From an uncultured Eubacteriales bacterium (GTDB lineage: Bacteria; Bacillota_I; Bacilli_A; RF39; UBA660), in the NCBI GenBank assembly GCA_905188025.1, contig CAJJKI010000005.1, positions 1 through 64,000 on the forward strand: a stretch of 64,000 nucleotides of DNA, in the 5' to 3' direction. The notes beneath the pieces were generated by a model. It saw only the letters and a program-made list of their open reading frames with translations, was not told the origin of the DNA and did no database searches. Position numbers and translations under genes: made by a program. Shown in pieces: positions 31,034 to 39,922 of this stretch (positions are counted from its first letter, which is position 1; each line of letters opens with the position of its first letter).

Positions 31034-31174
31034 ATGAATTTTGTAAAAAATAATAAAGGAGCTATTTTATTCTATTTAATCATTCTAGTATCTTCACTAG
31101 TAATAATTAATGACGTAAAAAGAGATAATATTCGTGAAGAAAACAAATATGTAATGACATATATGGCTAAATGA
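31034..31174 (+). CDS. 46-residue single-pass membrane protein divergent from lexA (SosA/YneA-position)
   Basis: The ORF has a strong RBS (AAAGGGTGA, 9 bases or less before its ATG) and a strong promoter under LexA boxes. The peptide has a short basic N-terminus (MNFVKNNKG), one hydrophobic helix (about 9-26, ending SSLVII) and a charged tail (NDVKRDNIREENKY, ending MAK). In Bacillus and Staphylococcus the gene divergent from lexA (yneA, sosA) encodes a small one-helix protein that stops cell division during the SOS response. Position, regulation and topology agree; length and sequence do not allow a homology claim, and no LysM domain is present. Function is therefore inferred. It ends in a terminator shared with the convergent radical SAM gene. 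Confidence 0.75.
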   Translation: MNFVKNNKGAILFYLIILVSSLVIINDVKRDNIREENKYVMTYMAK

Positions 31175-31175
31175 A

Positions 31176-31212
31176 AAATACATATCAGTATTTAATTCCT
31201 TGATATGTATTT
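31176..31212. terminator. Bidirectional terminator between the small SOS gene and the radical SAM gene
   Basis: Perfect 12-bp arms AAATACATATCA (31176-31187) and TGATATGTATTT (31201-31212), with T or A tracts outside on both strands. Confidence 0.8.
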
Positions 31213-32111
31213 CTTTTAACCATTTCTTTATCAATATCATTTAATAGTTGACACTTCTCACATAACCATCTAGGTTCAACCAAAGTATCTTTATCAGGAT
31301 CAGAAGTAATTCTATTAACCACTATTTTAGGATCAAGTATTTCCAATTCTTTGATAACAATATCAATATATTCTTCCTTACTAAGTACATGAAAATGTGT
31401 TTTCTCATATAAGTTAGCCATGCCTGTATCCTTAATAATATGTAACATATGAATTTTAATTCCCTGAATATCTAGAGTATTCAAATGCTTAACCGTCTCT
31501 AGCATCATATCTTCCGTTTCAAACGGAAGCCCATTAATAATATGTACAACTACATTGATGCCTCTCTCCCTGAGTTTATTTACCATCTCATCAAACTGCT
31601 TAACAGTATGGCATCTATTAATAAGTTTAGAAGTCTCTTCATGAATCGTTTGAAGCCCTAATTCAATTGTCAAAAAAGTTCTCTTACTAAGTTCTTCCAA
31701 GTATTCTAAACATTCATCACTAATTGCATCGCATCTAGTAGCTATATTAAGCCCAATAACATTAGGTTGTCTAAGCACCTCTTCATATTTTTCCTTAAGC
31801 ACTTCTACTGGAGCATACGTATTAGTTCTCGCCTGAAAATAACCAATATATTTACAAGGAATATGATGCTTGTTAACTACTTCCGTCATTTCATTAAATT
31901 GTTCAGTCAAAGATTTAGACTTATCGCCACCAAATTCACCACTACCAGATTTAGAACAATAGATGCATCCTCCAAATCCTACCTTTCCATCCAAGTTAGG
32001 ACAGCTAAATCCACCATTCAAACTAACCTTAAACACCTTAGTACCAAATTTAGTTTTATAAAAATAATTTAAAGTATGATATCTTTTATTATCTAAAGTA
32101 TATTGAAACAT
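31185..32111 (-). CDS. Radical SAM protein, YtqA/TIGR01212 type
   Basis: A 308-residue radical SAM enzyme. The family cluster motif is CPNLDGKVGFGGCIYC, a CxnCxxC variant with a long first gap, near residue 33. YFQARTNTYAPVEVLK and GLQTIHEETSKLINRCH are typical of TIGR01212/YtqA, and a C-terminal CEKC lies near residue 286. Members are thought to modify RNA, but no defined reaction can be assigned here. The RBS GGTGATGTGAG precedes the ATG. It converges on the small SOS gene. Confidence 0.87.
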   Translation of the reverse strand: MFQYTLDNKRYHTLNYFYKTKFGTKVFKVSLNGGFSCPNLDGKVGFGGCIYCSKSGSGEFGGDKSKSLTEQFNEMTEVVNKHHIPCKYIGYFQARTNTYAPVEVLKEKYEEVLRQPNVIGLNIATRCDAISDECLEYLEELSKRTFLTIELGLQTIHEETSKLINRCHTVKQFDEMVNKLRERGINVVVHIINGLPFETEDMMLETVKHLNTLDIQGIKIHMLHIIKDTGMANLYEKTHFHVLSKEEYIDIVIKELEILDPKIVVNRITSDPDKDTLVEPRWLCEKCQLLNDIDKEMVKRNTYQGIKY

Positions 32112-32203
32112 CTCACATCACCACGAAGTAATTTTATCATAAAGAACAAAAAAACACAAATATCTACAATGTTATGATATAATTAGTATAAGGAGGAATA
32201 AAC

Positions 32204-32494
32204 ATGAGTTTTAAAGAATTTAGTGAATTTGAAAATCCAGAAAGTGCTGATTATGATATTAATAGTAGTATTAAAAACGTTACTGTAGATGATAGGAATG
32301 GATATAAAACTCCTAGTAAAGAAGAAAAAGAATTTTTAGAATTATATTTTAATTTAGGTTGCCCTGAATTATTTGAATTAGAACCCTTTGGCTTAACAGA
32401 ACAAGAATTTTCTCATCCAACAAGTGAAACAATAAAAAAATTAAAGAAGTATGCTGAAAGCTATCAAGAAATAAATACTCATAAAAGTAGATAA
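32204..32494 (+). CDS. Hypothetical 96-residue protein
   Basis: An acidic, soluble, unrecognised protein. The N-terminal third is rich in Glu, Asp and Asn (MSFKEFSEFENPESADYD). The centre KEEKEFLELYFNLGCPELFEL and the end SETIKKLKKYAESYQEI look helical. A TATAAT (32178-32183) and AAGGAGG precede it, so it is probably a real gene with its own promoter. It lies 45 bases before mtaB. No membrane segment or catalytic motif is visible. Confidence 0.65.
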   Translation: MSFKEFSEFENPESADYDINSSIKNVTVDDRNGYKTPSKEEKEFLELYFNLGCPELFELEPFGLTEQEFSHPTSETIKKLKKYAESYQEINTHKSR

Positions 32495-32539
32495 TATTTA
32501 AAAAATGTGCTATTATATGTTGACGAGGAAGTGATTATT

Positions 32540-33808
32540 ATGACATTTGCCATTCATACATTCGGTTGTAAAGTAAATATTTATGAGTCTGAATATGTTA
32601 TCAATTTAATGCAAGCTAACGGATACAAAAAAGTAGATTTTGATGATGAAGCTGACATTTATATAATTAATACATGTAGTGTTACCAATGAAGCTGATAA
32701 AAAAGATCGAAAGTTAATACATACTACAAGAAATAATCACAAAGATAAAATACTTGTAGTAATGGGCTGCTTTTCACAATTAAATCCCGATGTCATTGAT
32801 GCAGATATAGTCTTAGGAAATAAACATAAATCTAAGATTGTAGAATTAATTAAAGAGTTTCAAACTAACAAGACAAAAATAGTAAAAGTAGAAGATATTA
32901 GTGATACAAATTTCGAAGATATGTATATTAATCGCTTCGTAGAACATACTAGAGCCTTTGTCAAAATACAAGATGGTTGCAATGCCTTTTGTGCATATTG
33001 TACCATTCCTTATGCTAGAGGAAATTTAAGAAGTAAAAACTTTAATAAAGTAATCTCTGAAGTAACTGAATTAGTTAATAATGGTTATAAAGAAATAGTA
33101 TTAACTGGAATTCATACCGGAAGATATGGTAAAGAACAAAATACCAATCTTGAAAATCTTTTACGAGAATTAGTTAAAATAGAAGGCCTTCTTAGAATAA
33201 GACTGTCTAGTATTGAAATAAATGAAATAACTGATGGCATTATTGATTTAATAAAAAATAATCCTATCATGGCTAAACACTTACATATTCCGATGCAATC
33301 AGGTAGTAATGAAATCCTAGTATCCATGAATAGAAAATATAAAAAAGAATATTTTATTGAACGTGTTGCTCATATCCGAAAAGAAATACCTGATATCTCC
33401 ATAACAACTGACCTAATCGTTGGCTTCCCTGGAGAAACTGAAGAATTATTTAAAGAAACCATTGACACTCTAAATATCATTAAATTTACTAAAATACATA
33501 CTTTTCCATACTCCAAAAGAAATGGTACAGTAGCTGCTACTATGCCAAATCAAGTAGATGGCAATATCAAAAAATGTCGTGTTAAAGAAGTTTTAGCATT
33601 ATCAAACAAATATGAAGAGTCATTATATAAAAGCAAAATAGGTGCTACCTATGATGGCCTCATAGAAACCCGTAAAGATGGAAAGAAGATTGTTATAACT
33701 ACAAATTATATACCTGTAGAAGTAACAACTGACTTATCTAATAATGAAATAGTAAACTTAACTATTGATGAAGTGAATGGGCTTAGAGTACTAGGAAAAA
33801 TAGAATAA
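32540..33808 (+). CDS. mtaB: tRNA t6A37 methylthiotransferase MtaB
   Basis: A 422-residue radical SAM methylthiotransferase converting t6A to ms2t6A at tRNA position 37. The N-terminal UPF0004 domain carries cysteines in HTFGCKVNIYE, INTCSVTNEADKK and VVMGCFSQ (second cluster). The radical SAM motif is CNAFCAYCTIPYARG, and a C-terminal TRAM domain covers about 360-420. The start HTFGCKVN is the MtaB (YqeV) version rather than MiaB. The ATG at 32540 with GAGGAAGTGA is chosen over an upstream GTG-led extension. Confidence 0.9.
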   Translation: MTFAIHTFGCKVNIYESEYVINLMQANGYKKVDFDDEADIYIINTCSVTNEADKKDRKLIHTTRNNHKDKILVVMGCFSQLNPDVIDADIVLGNKHKSKIVELIKEFQTNKTKIVKVEDISDTNFEDMYINRFVEHTRAFVKIQDGCNAFCAYCTIPYARGNLRSKNFNKVISEVTELVNNGYKEIVLTGIHTGRYGKEQNTNLENLLRELVKIEGLLRIRLSSIEINEITDGIIDLIKNNPIMAKHLHIPMQSGSNEILVSMNRKYKKEYFIERVAHIRKEIPDISITTDLIVGFPGETEELFKETIDTLNIIKFTKIHTFPYSKRNGTVAATMPNQVDGNIKKCRVKEVLALSNKYEESLYKSKIGATYDGLIETRKDGKKIVITTNYIPVEVTTDLSNNEIVNLTIDEVNGLRVLGKIE

Positions 33809-33969
33809 TATTCTAAAGATAATTAAAAAATACAAAGAATTATTCTCAAAAACTATCATAATATATACAAAAACAAATGTATAATATAAAAAAAGTACGA
33901 ATTTTTTAGTAAAATTAAGTAAATTCTAGTATTTTTCACAATTTTATGTTATTATATATGAGAAAGAAA

Positions 33970-33991
33970 GGGGATACTATCAAAAATCCCC
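33970..33991 (+). other. Small GC-rich hairpin in the frr leader
   Basis: GGGGAT (33970-33975) pairs with ATCCCC (33986-33991) about 20 bases ahead of the frr start, just before the RBS. It may modulate frr translation. An AAACAAATGTAT at 33871-33882 resembles a LexA box but has no other support. Confidence 0.4.
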
Positions 33992-34010
33992 ATAAGAAAG
34001 GGAAAAAAAT

Positions 34011-34553
34011 ATGGATGAAATATTATTAAACGCTGAAGAAAAAATGGAAAACACTATTAGTTCACTTGAATATAAATTTACTAATGTTAGAGCAGGTCGT
34101 GCTAATCCCAGCATGTTAGATGGCATTACTGTTGAATACTATGGAACAGAAACACCACTTAAACAACTTGCTAACATTAGTGTTCCTGAGGCAAGACAAC
34201 TAATGATTAAGCCTTTTGATAGAGGAATACTTGGAGGAATTGAGAAAGCTATTTTTGAAGCTAATCTTGGTATCACTCCAAACAATAATGGAGAATGTAT
34301 CTTTTTAGTTATCCCTCCATTAACTGAAGATCGCCGTAAGGAATTAGTAAAACAAGTAAAGTCCTTAGCAGAAGAAGCTCGTATTGCTTTAAGAAACATT
34401 CGCCAAGAAGCAAACACAGGACTAAAAAACTTAAAATTACCTGAAGATACTGAAAAAGAAGGTAATAACGAAGTACAAGATTTAATCAATAAATACAACA
34501 AAATAATTGATGAAAAATTAAAATTAAAGGAACAAGACTTAATGACTATCTAG
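34011..34553 (+). CDS. frr: Ribosome recycling factor
   Basis: A 180-residue protein with the three-helix-bundle layout of RRF, which with EF-G splits post-termination ribosomes. Diagnostic stretches: TNVRAGRANPSMLDGI, EYYGTETPLKQLANISVPEARQ, IPPLTEDRRKELVKQVKSL and NIRQEANTGLKNL. Length is slightly under the usual 185. AAAGGG is the RBS. Confidence 0.95.
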   Translation: MDEILLNAEEKMENTISSLEYKFTNVRAGRANPSMLDGITVEYYGTETPLKQLANISVPEARQLMIKPFDRGILGGIEKAIFEANLGITPNNNGECIFLVIPPLTEDRRKELVKQVKSLAEEARIALRNIRQEANTGLKNLKLPEDTEKEGNNEVQDLINKYNKIIDEKLKLKEQDLMTI

Positions 34554-34581
34554 TCTTGTTATGAAAAGGGGAGTTTTATTT

Positions 34582-35367
34582 ATGAAAAAGGTTTTTATGC
34601 CATCAATGGATGGCTTACAAGAAATGCAGTCTCTTAATGCAGACGTTTATTCATACTTACTTATTAAAACAGTAGAAAAGTTTATTGTTGACGGAATAAT
34701 TTATAGTGCAAAAGGTATACTTAATCCTAACTACACTGTAAAGTACATTCTAAATGATCCTGAAGTAGTTATTCCAATTTGCAGAATGTATCCTGAATTA
34801 ATATCACGTTTTGATTTTGCTAGTAATGATACCGCGCTTTGTATGGAATTACTAAATAGTTCACAACAAGAAAAGTATGCATCTTCTTTAGACAATCTAG
34901 CATATTTTGACAGTTCAGCCATTTGTAGCAATCAAATAATTGTAAAAGATGTTATAGGAAAACTAAAAGATGAATTAATTGCTAATCCCAAATATCGTTT
35001 TACTTATAAAAATAATGCATTACTTAATCAAATATTTGCAACTACGATTTTATCAGGCAATAGTAGCCTATATATTAGACCTGAAGAAAGAGAATCACTA
35101 TTAACCAAATTAGCAACTATTGAACCATACTATGCTATGCAAATAGGTAAAGAGTTATCACTTGAAGGGTATAGTGCTCAAGAATTAGTAGAATTAAAAA
35201 GAGAACTGTTAATTACTAGTATCGATTCTTATAAAAGAAGATATGGTATAACTGAAGATAATTCTCACAAAGGAGAAGATATCTTTACCAAAGATAATAT
35301 AAAAGTAAAAAGATTAATAAGAAAAATAACAAATGATCCTATGTTATTATATAGAAATAATAATTAA
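34582..35367 (+). CDS. Hypothetical 261-residue protein between frr and pheST
   Basis: A mostly helical soluble protein I do not recognise. Features: a helix-rich first half (YSYLLIKTVEKFIVDGIIYS), SRFDFASNDTALCMELLNSSQ, which looks like an alpha-solenoid repeat, and ELVELKRELLITSIDSYKRRY near 210-230. The last 30 residues are basic. There is no signal peptide, membrane segment or catalytic motif. The ATG at 34582 follows AAAGGGGAG by about 10 bases; an in-frame ATG at 34561 lies before that RBS. It starts 28 bases after frr and is likely co-transcribed. A stress or translation role is only a guess from context. Confidence 0.65.
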   Translation: MKKVFMPSMDGLQEMQSLNADVYSYLLIKTVEKFIVDGIIYSAKGILNPNYTVKYILNDPEVVIPICRMYPELISRFDFASNDTALCMELLNSSQQEKYASSLDNLAYFDSSAICSNQIIVKDVIGKLKDELIANPKYRFTYKNNALLNQIFATTILSGNSSLYIRPEERESLLTKLATIEPYYAMQIGKELSLEGYSAQELVELKRELLITSIDSYKRRYGITEDNSHKGEDIFTKDNIKVKRLIRKITNDPMLLYRNNN

Positions 35368-35404
35368 TAAAACTATGAAATGGAAGTAGTAAATCTAAAA
35401 AAAT

Positions 35405-35575
35405 AATTAATAAAGAGAGTTAGGGAAGGTGTAATCCTAGCATAATTATTAGATTGAATTCACCCATAGAGTTTTATCGCTATTAGCGTTAACAATACAA
35501 GTGTATAACTAAAAGTTATAAATAAAGGTGGTACCGCGGCCTAAAGTCGTCCTTTAATTTATAACTTTTTTTAAT
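35405..35575 (+). promoter_or_regulatory. Canonical T-box riboswitch (Phe) upstream of pheST
   Basis: The T-box sequence AAGGTGGTACCGCGG (35525-35539) is intact. A long Stem I (about 35410-35480) carries AGAGAG on its 5' side and the Phe codon TTC (35459-35461) in the specifier position, followed by A. The terminator pairs AAAAGTTATAAAT (35512 onward) with ATTTATAACTTTT and ends in a T run; the T-box antiterminator competes with it. It senses uncharged tRNA-Phe. Confidence 0.88.
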
Positions 35576-35590
35576 TATAAGGAGGAAAAT

Positions 35591-36640
35591 ATGAACAAAG
35601 AAATAATAACCAATATGAAAGAAGAATTACAAAAATTATTTACCGAAGAGTTAACTTTAAATAAATTAAATGATCTAAAAGTTGAATATCTCGGAAAATC
35701 AGGTAAAATAACTGAATTATCTAAAATGATGAAAGATATACCTAATGAAGAAAAGAAAGATTTTGGTATGCTTCTAAACGAACTAAGAACAGAGTTTAAT
35801 AATCTATATGAAAAAACAAAAACTGCTTTAGAAACAGCTGAAATAAATAGAAAATTAGCAGAAGAAAAAATAGATATTACTATGCCAGCTACTCCAGTCT
35901 TAAATGGTGCTCCAAATATACTTGAATCCATCATCGAAGAAGTTGAAGAATTACTTATGTCAATGGGATATGATGTCGTAGATGGACCTGAAATAGAAGA
36001 AGATAGATTTAACTTTGAATTATTAAATATTCCAAAAGGTCATCCAGCAAGAGATGCCCAAGATACATTCTATATTGAAGATGAAAAAGTGCTCCTACGT
36101 AGCCAAACTTCACCAGTACAAGCAAGAACAATGCTAAAAGGAGAAGGTAAGACTCCTATTAGAATGATATGCCCAGGAAAAACCTATCGCCGTGATGATG
36201 ATGATGCCACTCATTCTCATCAATTCATGCAAATAGAAGGTCTAGTAGTAGATAAAAATATTAGTCTTTCTGATCTAAAAGGAACATTTGATATCATTGC
36301 CAAAAAACTTTTCGGAGAAGATTGCATCACTCGTTTTAGACCAAGCTATTATCAATTTACCGAACCATCAGTAGAAACAGATATTAGTTGTTTCAATTGT
36401 CATGGTAAAGGTTGCAGCCTTTGCAAAAACACTGGTTGGATAACTGTAGCTGGTGCCGGTATAGTGCATCCTAACGTTCTAACAAATTGTGGTTATGATC
36501 CAAAAGAATGGACTGGTTTTGCTTTTGGCTTTGGTGCTGAAAGACTAGCTATGTTAAAATATGGCATTAATGATATTAGAACATTCTATATGACTGACTT
36601 AAGAGAAACAAGAGCATTTGATAGAAAGGACAGTGAATAA
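35591..36640 (+). CDS. pheS: Phenylalanyl-tRNA synthetase alpha subunit
   Basis: A 349-residue class II catalytic subunit. An N-terminal coiled coil (about 1-90) precedes the core. Seen: GPEIEEDRFNFELLNIPKGH, RTMLKGEGKTPIRMICPGKTYRRD (motif 2), FHQ-equivalent SHQFMQIEGL, a Cys cluster CFNCHGKGCSLCKNTGW, and motif 3 GFAFGFGAERLAMLKYG. AAGGAGG is the RBS. It is followed one base later by pheT. Confidence 0.95.
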   Translation: MNKEIITNMKEELQKLFTEELTLNKLNDLKVEYLGKSGKITELSKMMKDIPNEEKKDFGMLLNELRTEFNNLYEKTKTALETAEINRKLAEEKIDITMPATPVLNGAPNILESIIEEVEELLMSMGYDVVDGPEIEEDRFNFELLNIPKGHPARDAQDTFYIEDEKVLLRSQTSPVQARTMLKGEGKTPIRMICPGKTYRRDDDDATHSHQFMQIEGLVVDKNISLSDLKGTFDIIAKKLFGEDCITRFRPSYYQFTEPSVETDISCFNCHGKGCSLCKNTGWITVAGAGIVHPNVLTNCGYDPKEWTGFAFGFGAERLAMLKYGINDIRTFYMTDLRETRAFDRKDSE

Positions 36641-36641
36641 T

Positions 36642-39005
36642 ATGATAAGTTTAAATTGGGTAAAAGATTATGTTGATTTAAATGGCATCGATTTAAAAGA
36701 ACTAGCTGTAGATATTACCAAAGCTGGTGTTAACGTTGAAAAAGTTATTACTAATCATATTGATAACCTTGTAATTGGAGAAGTCGTTGAGTGTTATGAT
36801 CATCCAAATAGTGATCATTTACATATATGCAAAGTTAATATTGGTACCACTACCACTCAAATCGTATGTGGCGCTCCTAATGTTAGAGCAGGAATCAAAG
36901 TAATCGTATCCCTTCCTGGAGCAGTTCTTCCTGGAGGAAACGAAATCAAAGCTGGCAAAATTCGTGGTGAAGAATCAAATGGTATGATTTGTGCTTTATT
37001 CGAATTAGGCCTTGAAGAAAAAACTGAAGAAAACTATAACAAAGGAATACATGAATTGCCAAGTGATGCTCCAGTCGGTGCTGACCCCCTAGAATATCTT
37101 GGCTTAGATGATACCATCTATGAATTAGACGTTCACAAACACCGTAATAATGATTGCTATTATCATATAGGTTTTGCTTATGAAATAGCTACTATTTTAA
37201 ATGAAAAAGTAACCTTACCATGTAGAGATTATAAAGAAACAACTGATTCTATCAAAAATCATTTCAGCCTTTCAGTAGAAACTCCCAAGTGTCCATTATA
37301 TCTAGCTAAAATGGTAACTGGAGTTGAAATTAAAGAATCTCCAGATTTTATCAAAAAAAGATTAATTTCTGCTGGTATGCGTCCTATCAACAATGTTGTA
37401 GATATTTCTAACTATGTAATGCTTGAATTTGGACAACCAATGCATTTCTTTGATAAAGATAAACTAGGAGATACTGTTCTTGTTCGTGATGCTGTAGATA
37501 ATGAAAAAATTACTACTCTTGATGGTAAAGAAAGGGTATTAACACATAATGATATTGTTATCACTAATGGCAAAATTCCAGTATGCATTGCAGGCGTAAT
37601 GGGCGGACTTAATACAGACGTTGATGATACTACAAAGAATATTCTTATTGAAAGCGCTATCTTTGATCCCATCAGTATCCGTTACACCGCTAATAACCTA
37701 AATCTAAAAAGTGAAGCCTCTATTCGTTACGGAAAAGGACTTAACTATGAATATACTTTCATGGCTTTAGATAGAGCGTGCCATCTTCTAGAAAAATATG
37801 CTAATGCCAAAGTATTAAAAGATACCGTATCTCATGATAAAATAGATAAAACACCTAAAGTAGTTACTTTCAAATCAAGTGAAATTAATAAAATGTTAGG
37901 AATCACTATTTCTGAATCAGCTGTTGAGTCAGAATTAGATCGCCTTGACTTCAAATACACTAAAGAAGGGGATGTCTTTACTTGCACTATTCCTAATCGT
38001 CGTCTTGATATTGAACCATTTGTTAATGATATTGCCGAAGAAATTGGTAGATTATATGGTTATCAAAATTTAGTATCTACACTTCCAGTAGTACCTATGC
38101 GTAAAGGTGGATATGTCGGTGACGTTAAATATCGTAAACTTATTTCTAAAAGACTTCGTAGTCTTGGCTTAAATGAAGTAAAAACTTATACCCTTGTGTC
38201 ACCTACAGAAACAAGCCTCTTCAACTATGAAGCCAAAGAAAAAGTAACTTTACCAAATCCTATGAGTGTAGATAAATCTATCGTAAGAACAACTCTTCTT
38301 CCATCATTACTAAACATATATGATTATAATAAAGCTAGAAAAGTTGAAAATATCTTCATCTATGAAATAAGCAAAACATATGACTCAGCTTACAATGAAG
38401 ATACAAAAATTGCTATTCTTATGAAAGGCACATATTTAGGTAGTAGTTGGAGTCAAAATAAAATTAACACTGATTTCTATCTAGCAAAAGGTATTGTAGA
38501 AAACATTCTTGATTACCTAGGATTAAAAAATCGTTATACTTATGAAGTATCAGCAATCGATGGAATGCATCCAGGTATGTGTGCTAAAATACTTCTTGAT
38601 CGTGAACCAATCGGAGTAATTGGCCGTATTCATCCAAGTATTAAAAAAGATGATATCTATCTAATTGAATTATCTTTAAATAAATTAATTAAACCAGTTA
38701 AAAAGATTAAATATAAAGAATCAAGTAAATATCCAGAAATAAAAAAAGATGTTTCATTCATCGTAGATAACAACACTACTTGTAAAACTCTAGAAGATAC
38801 CATTAAAAAGTCTGGTGGCCGTTTACTTGCAGATATCAGCCTATTTGATGTTTATCATGATAATAATAATGAAAAGTCACTTGCTTTTTCACTAACATTC
38901 AAAGATAATGAAAAAACTTTAACTGATGAAGAGGTTATGACTATATTTAACAAAATAATTACTGACGTCACTATTAAGTGTAATGCTAAATTAAAAAGCA
39001 TATAA
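36642..39005 (+). CDS. pheT: Phenylalanyl-tRNA synthetase beta subunit
   Basis: A 787-residue partner of PheS. It has an N-terminal tRNA-binding/EMAP-like domain (VIGEVVECYDHPNSDHLHICKVNIG), the B3/B4 editing region (GMRPINNVVDISNYVMLEFGQPMHFFD), B5 (about 395-470), a catalytic-like core and the C-terminal FDX-ACB domain (SSKYPEIKKDVSFIV). The start is the ATG at 36642, giving TAATATG spacing from pheS; the longer TTG-led frame overlaps pheS and its RBS. Confidence 0.95.
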   Translation: MISLNWVKDYVDLNGIDLKELAVDITKAGVNVEKVITNHIDNLVIGEVVECYDHPNSDHLHICKVNIGTTTTQIVCGAPNVRAGIKVIVSLPGAVLPGGNEIKAGKIRGEESNGMICALFELGLEEKTEENYNKGIHELPSDAPVGADPLEYLGLDDTIYELDVHKHRNNDCYYHIGFAYEIATILNEKVTLPCRDYKETTDSIKNHFSLSVETPKCPLYLAKMVTGVEIKESPDFIKKRLISAGMRPINNVVDISNYVMLEFGQPMHFFDKDKLGDTVLVRDAVDNEKITTLDGKERVLTHNDIVITNGKIPVCIAGVMGGLNTDVDDTTKNILIESAIFDPISIRYTANNLNLKSEASIRYGKGLNYEYTFMALDRACHLLEKYANAKVLKDTVSHDKIDKTPKVVTFKSSEINKMLGITISESAVESELDRLDFKYTKEGDVFTCTIPNRRLDIEPFVNDIAEEIGRLYGYQNLVSTLPVVPMRKGGYVGDVKYRKLISKRLRSLGLNEVKTYTLVSPTETSLFNYEAKEKVTLPNPMSVDKSIVRTTLLPSLLNIYDYNKARKVENIFIYEISKTYDSAYNEDTKIAILMKGTYLGSSWSQNKINTDFYLAKGIVENILDYLGLKNRYTYEVSAIDGMHPGMCAKILLDREPIGVIGRIHPSIKKDDIYLIELSLNKLIKPVKKIKYKESSKYPEIKKDVSFIVDNNTTCKTLEDTIKKSGGRLLADISLFDVYHDNNNEKSLAFSLTFKDNEKTLTDEEVMTIFNKIITDVTIKCNAKLKSI

Positions 39006-39010
39006 TAATA

Positions 39011-39044
39011 AAGAACATTAGCGTATTTCTAATGTTCTTTTTAC
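39011..39044 (+). terminator. Terminator of pheST
   Basis: AAGAACATTA (39011-39020) pairs with TAATGTTCTT (39030-39039), followed by T residues. Confidence 0.85.
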
Positions 39045-39056
39045 TTATAAATAGAA

Positions 39057-39452
39057 TTATTTCTTTTTACTACTTTTTCTCTTATTAATAGTATCTAATA
39101 TTTCTTGTATTTCCTTTTCTACCTTCTCATCAATATCATCTTGTACATCTTGATATTTTTCACCATTAGTTTTAATTGCTTTAATCTCTTTTAATTCATT
39201 TTTAGCAATAGCCTTAATAATAATTCCAATTGATAATGTTACAGCACTAGCAATCTCTATTATTGGCCCTTCAAAATCAAAAGGTGATAGTAGTGATCCA
39301 ATTAAAACCGGCTTACCAACAGTAGTTAGCACATTTCCTGCCTTATTAAGTTTTACATAAAATTCTTTCTTTTTTTCTAAAGCACTTTTTATCTTTTCAG
39401 TATTTTCCTTACTTTCACTTATTACTAAAGTCTCCGGCAAATCATTCTTCAT
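39057..39452 (-). CDS. Hypothetical protein with central hydrophobic segment
   Basis: A 131-residue unrecognised protein. A Lys/Glu-rich N-terminal helix is followed by a hydrophobic region (about 45-80) that could form one or two membrane helices: LTTVGKPVLIGSLL and EIASAVTLSIGIIIKAIA. A long charged helix and a basic Lys/Ser tail (KRKSSKKK) end it. The start at 39452 is chosen because GGGGG lies 8 bases before it; an ATG at 39458 is too near. It overlaps the upstream small gene by 11 bases, so translation is coupled. Function unknown. Confidence 0.6.
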   Translation of the reverse strand: MKNDLPETLVISESKENTEKIKSALEKKKEFYVKLNKAGNVLTTVGKPVLIGSLLSPFDFEGPIIEIASAVTLSIGIIIKAIAKNELKEIKAIKTNGEKYQDVQDDIDEKVEKEIQEILDTINKRKSSKKK

Positions 39453-39666
39453 TCCCATTACCCCCAATTATCTCATTCTTAAAATTATTATAAAATTTTA
39501 ATACTAATTCTTTCTCATTATCTGGAATAGATACAATATTCTCATTCTCATCTACTTCATATATCATTATCAAATTATTCTTCTTATCAATTTCTTCATC
39601 AAAAGAACAAATAATATATTTCTTTCCAAGTTCTTCTATCTGAAATCCTCCCAGCACCTGTGCCAT
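39442..39666 (-). CDS. DUF1292-like small acidic protein
   Basis: A 74-residue acidic protein. The pattern KKYIICSFDEEIDKKNNLIMIYEVDENENIVSIPDNEKELVLKFYNNF resembles DUF1292/YrzB-type proteins, which have no known function. The RBS GGAAAG lies 6 bases from the ATG. An 8-codon ORF (MEKIINGK) with a much stronger RBS (AAAGGAGAGG) lies just upstream in the same frame and ends in TAA at 39672-39670. The original start may have been there, and the present start may be secondary. Confidence 0.6.
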   Translation of the reverse strand: MAQVLGGFQIEELGKKYIICSFDEEIDKKNNLIMIYEVDENENIVSIPDNEKELVLKFYNNFKNEIIGGNGNEE

Positions 39667-39922
39667 TACTTACTTTCCATTTATTATTTTCTCCATTAAA
39701 TAACCTCTCCTTTCAAAAAAAACTTATCATATATATAAGAAAAAGTAAATATAATTATTAGTAAATCTATAAAATAACTTATTATCTACTAGTTTATATA
39801 ACTTTACATATAGATAACTATCTGTCATTAATTATCACAACATTTAATTCTTTTCTTTAAAAAAATACAATCTTGTGATATACTCATTGTATGAAATAAA
39901 TTTAAAGATAAAGGAGTATGTT

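Noticed and set aside
33871..33882. LexA box AAACAAATGTAT before frr
   Set aside because: It lies far from the frr start without a matching promoter, and such AT-rich matches are expected by chance. Mentioned only in passing.
39667..39922. Hidden gene or RNA in the gap before the cohesin-like gene
   Set aside because: Only AT-rich sequence and the promoter and RBS regions of the flanking divergent genes were seen.
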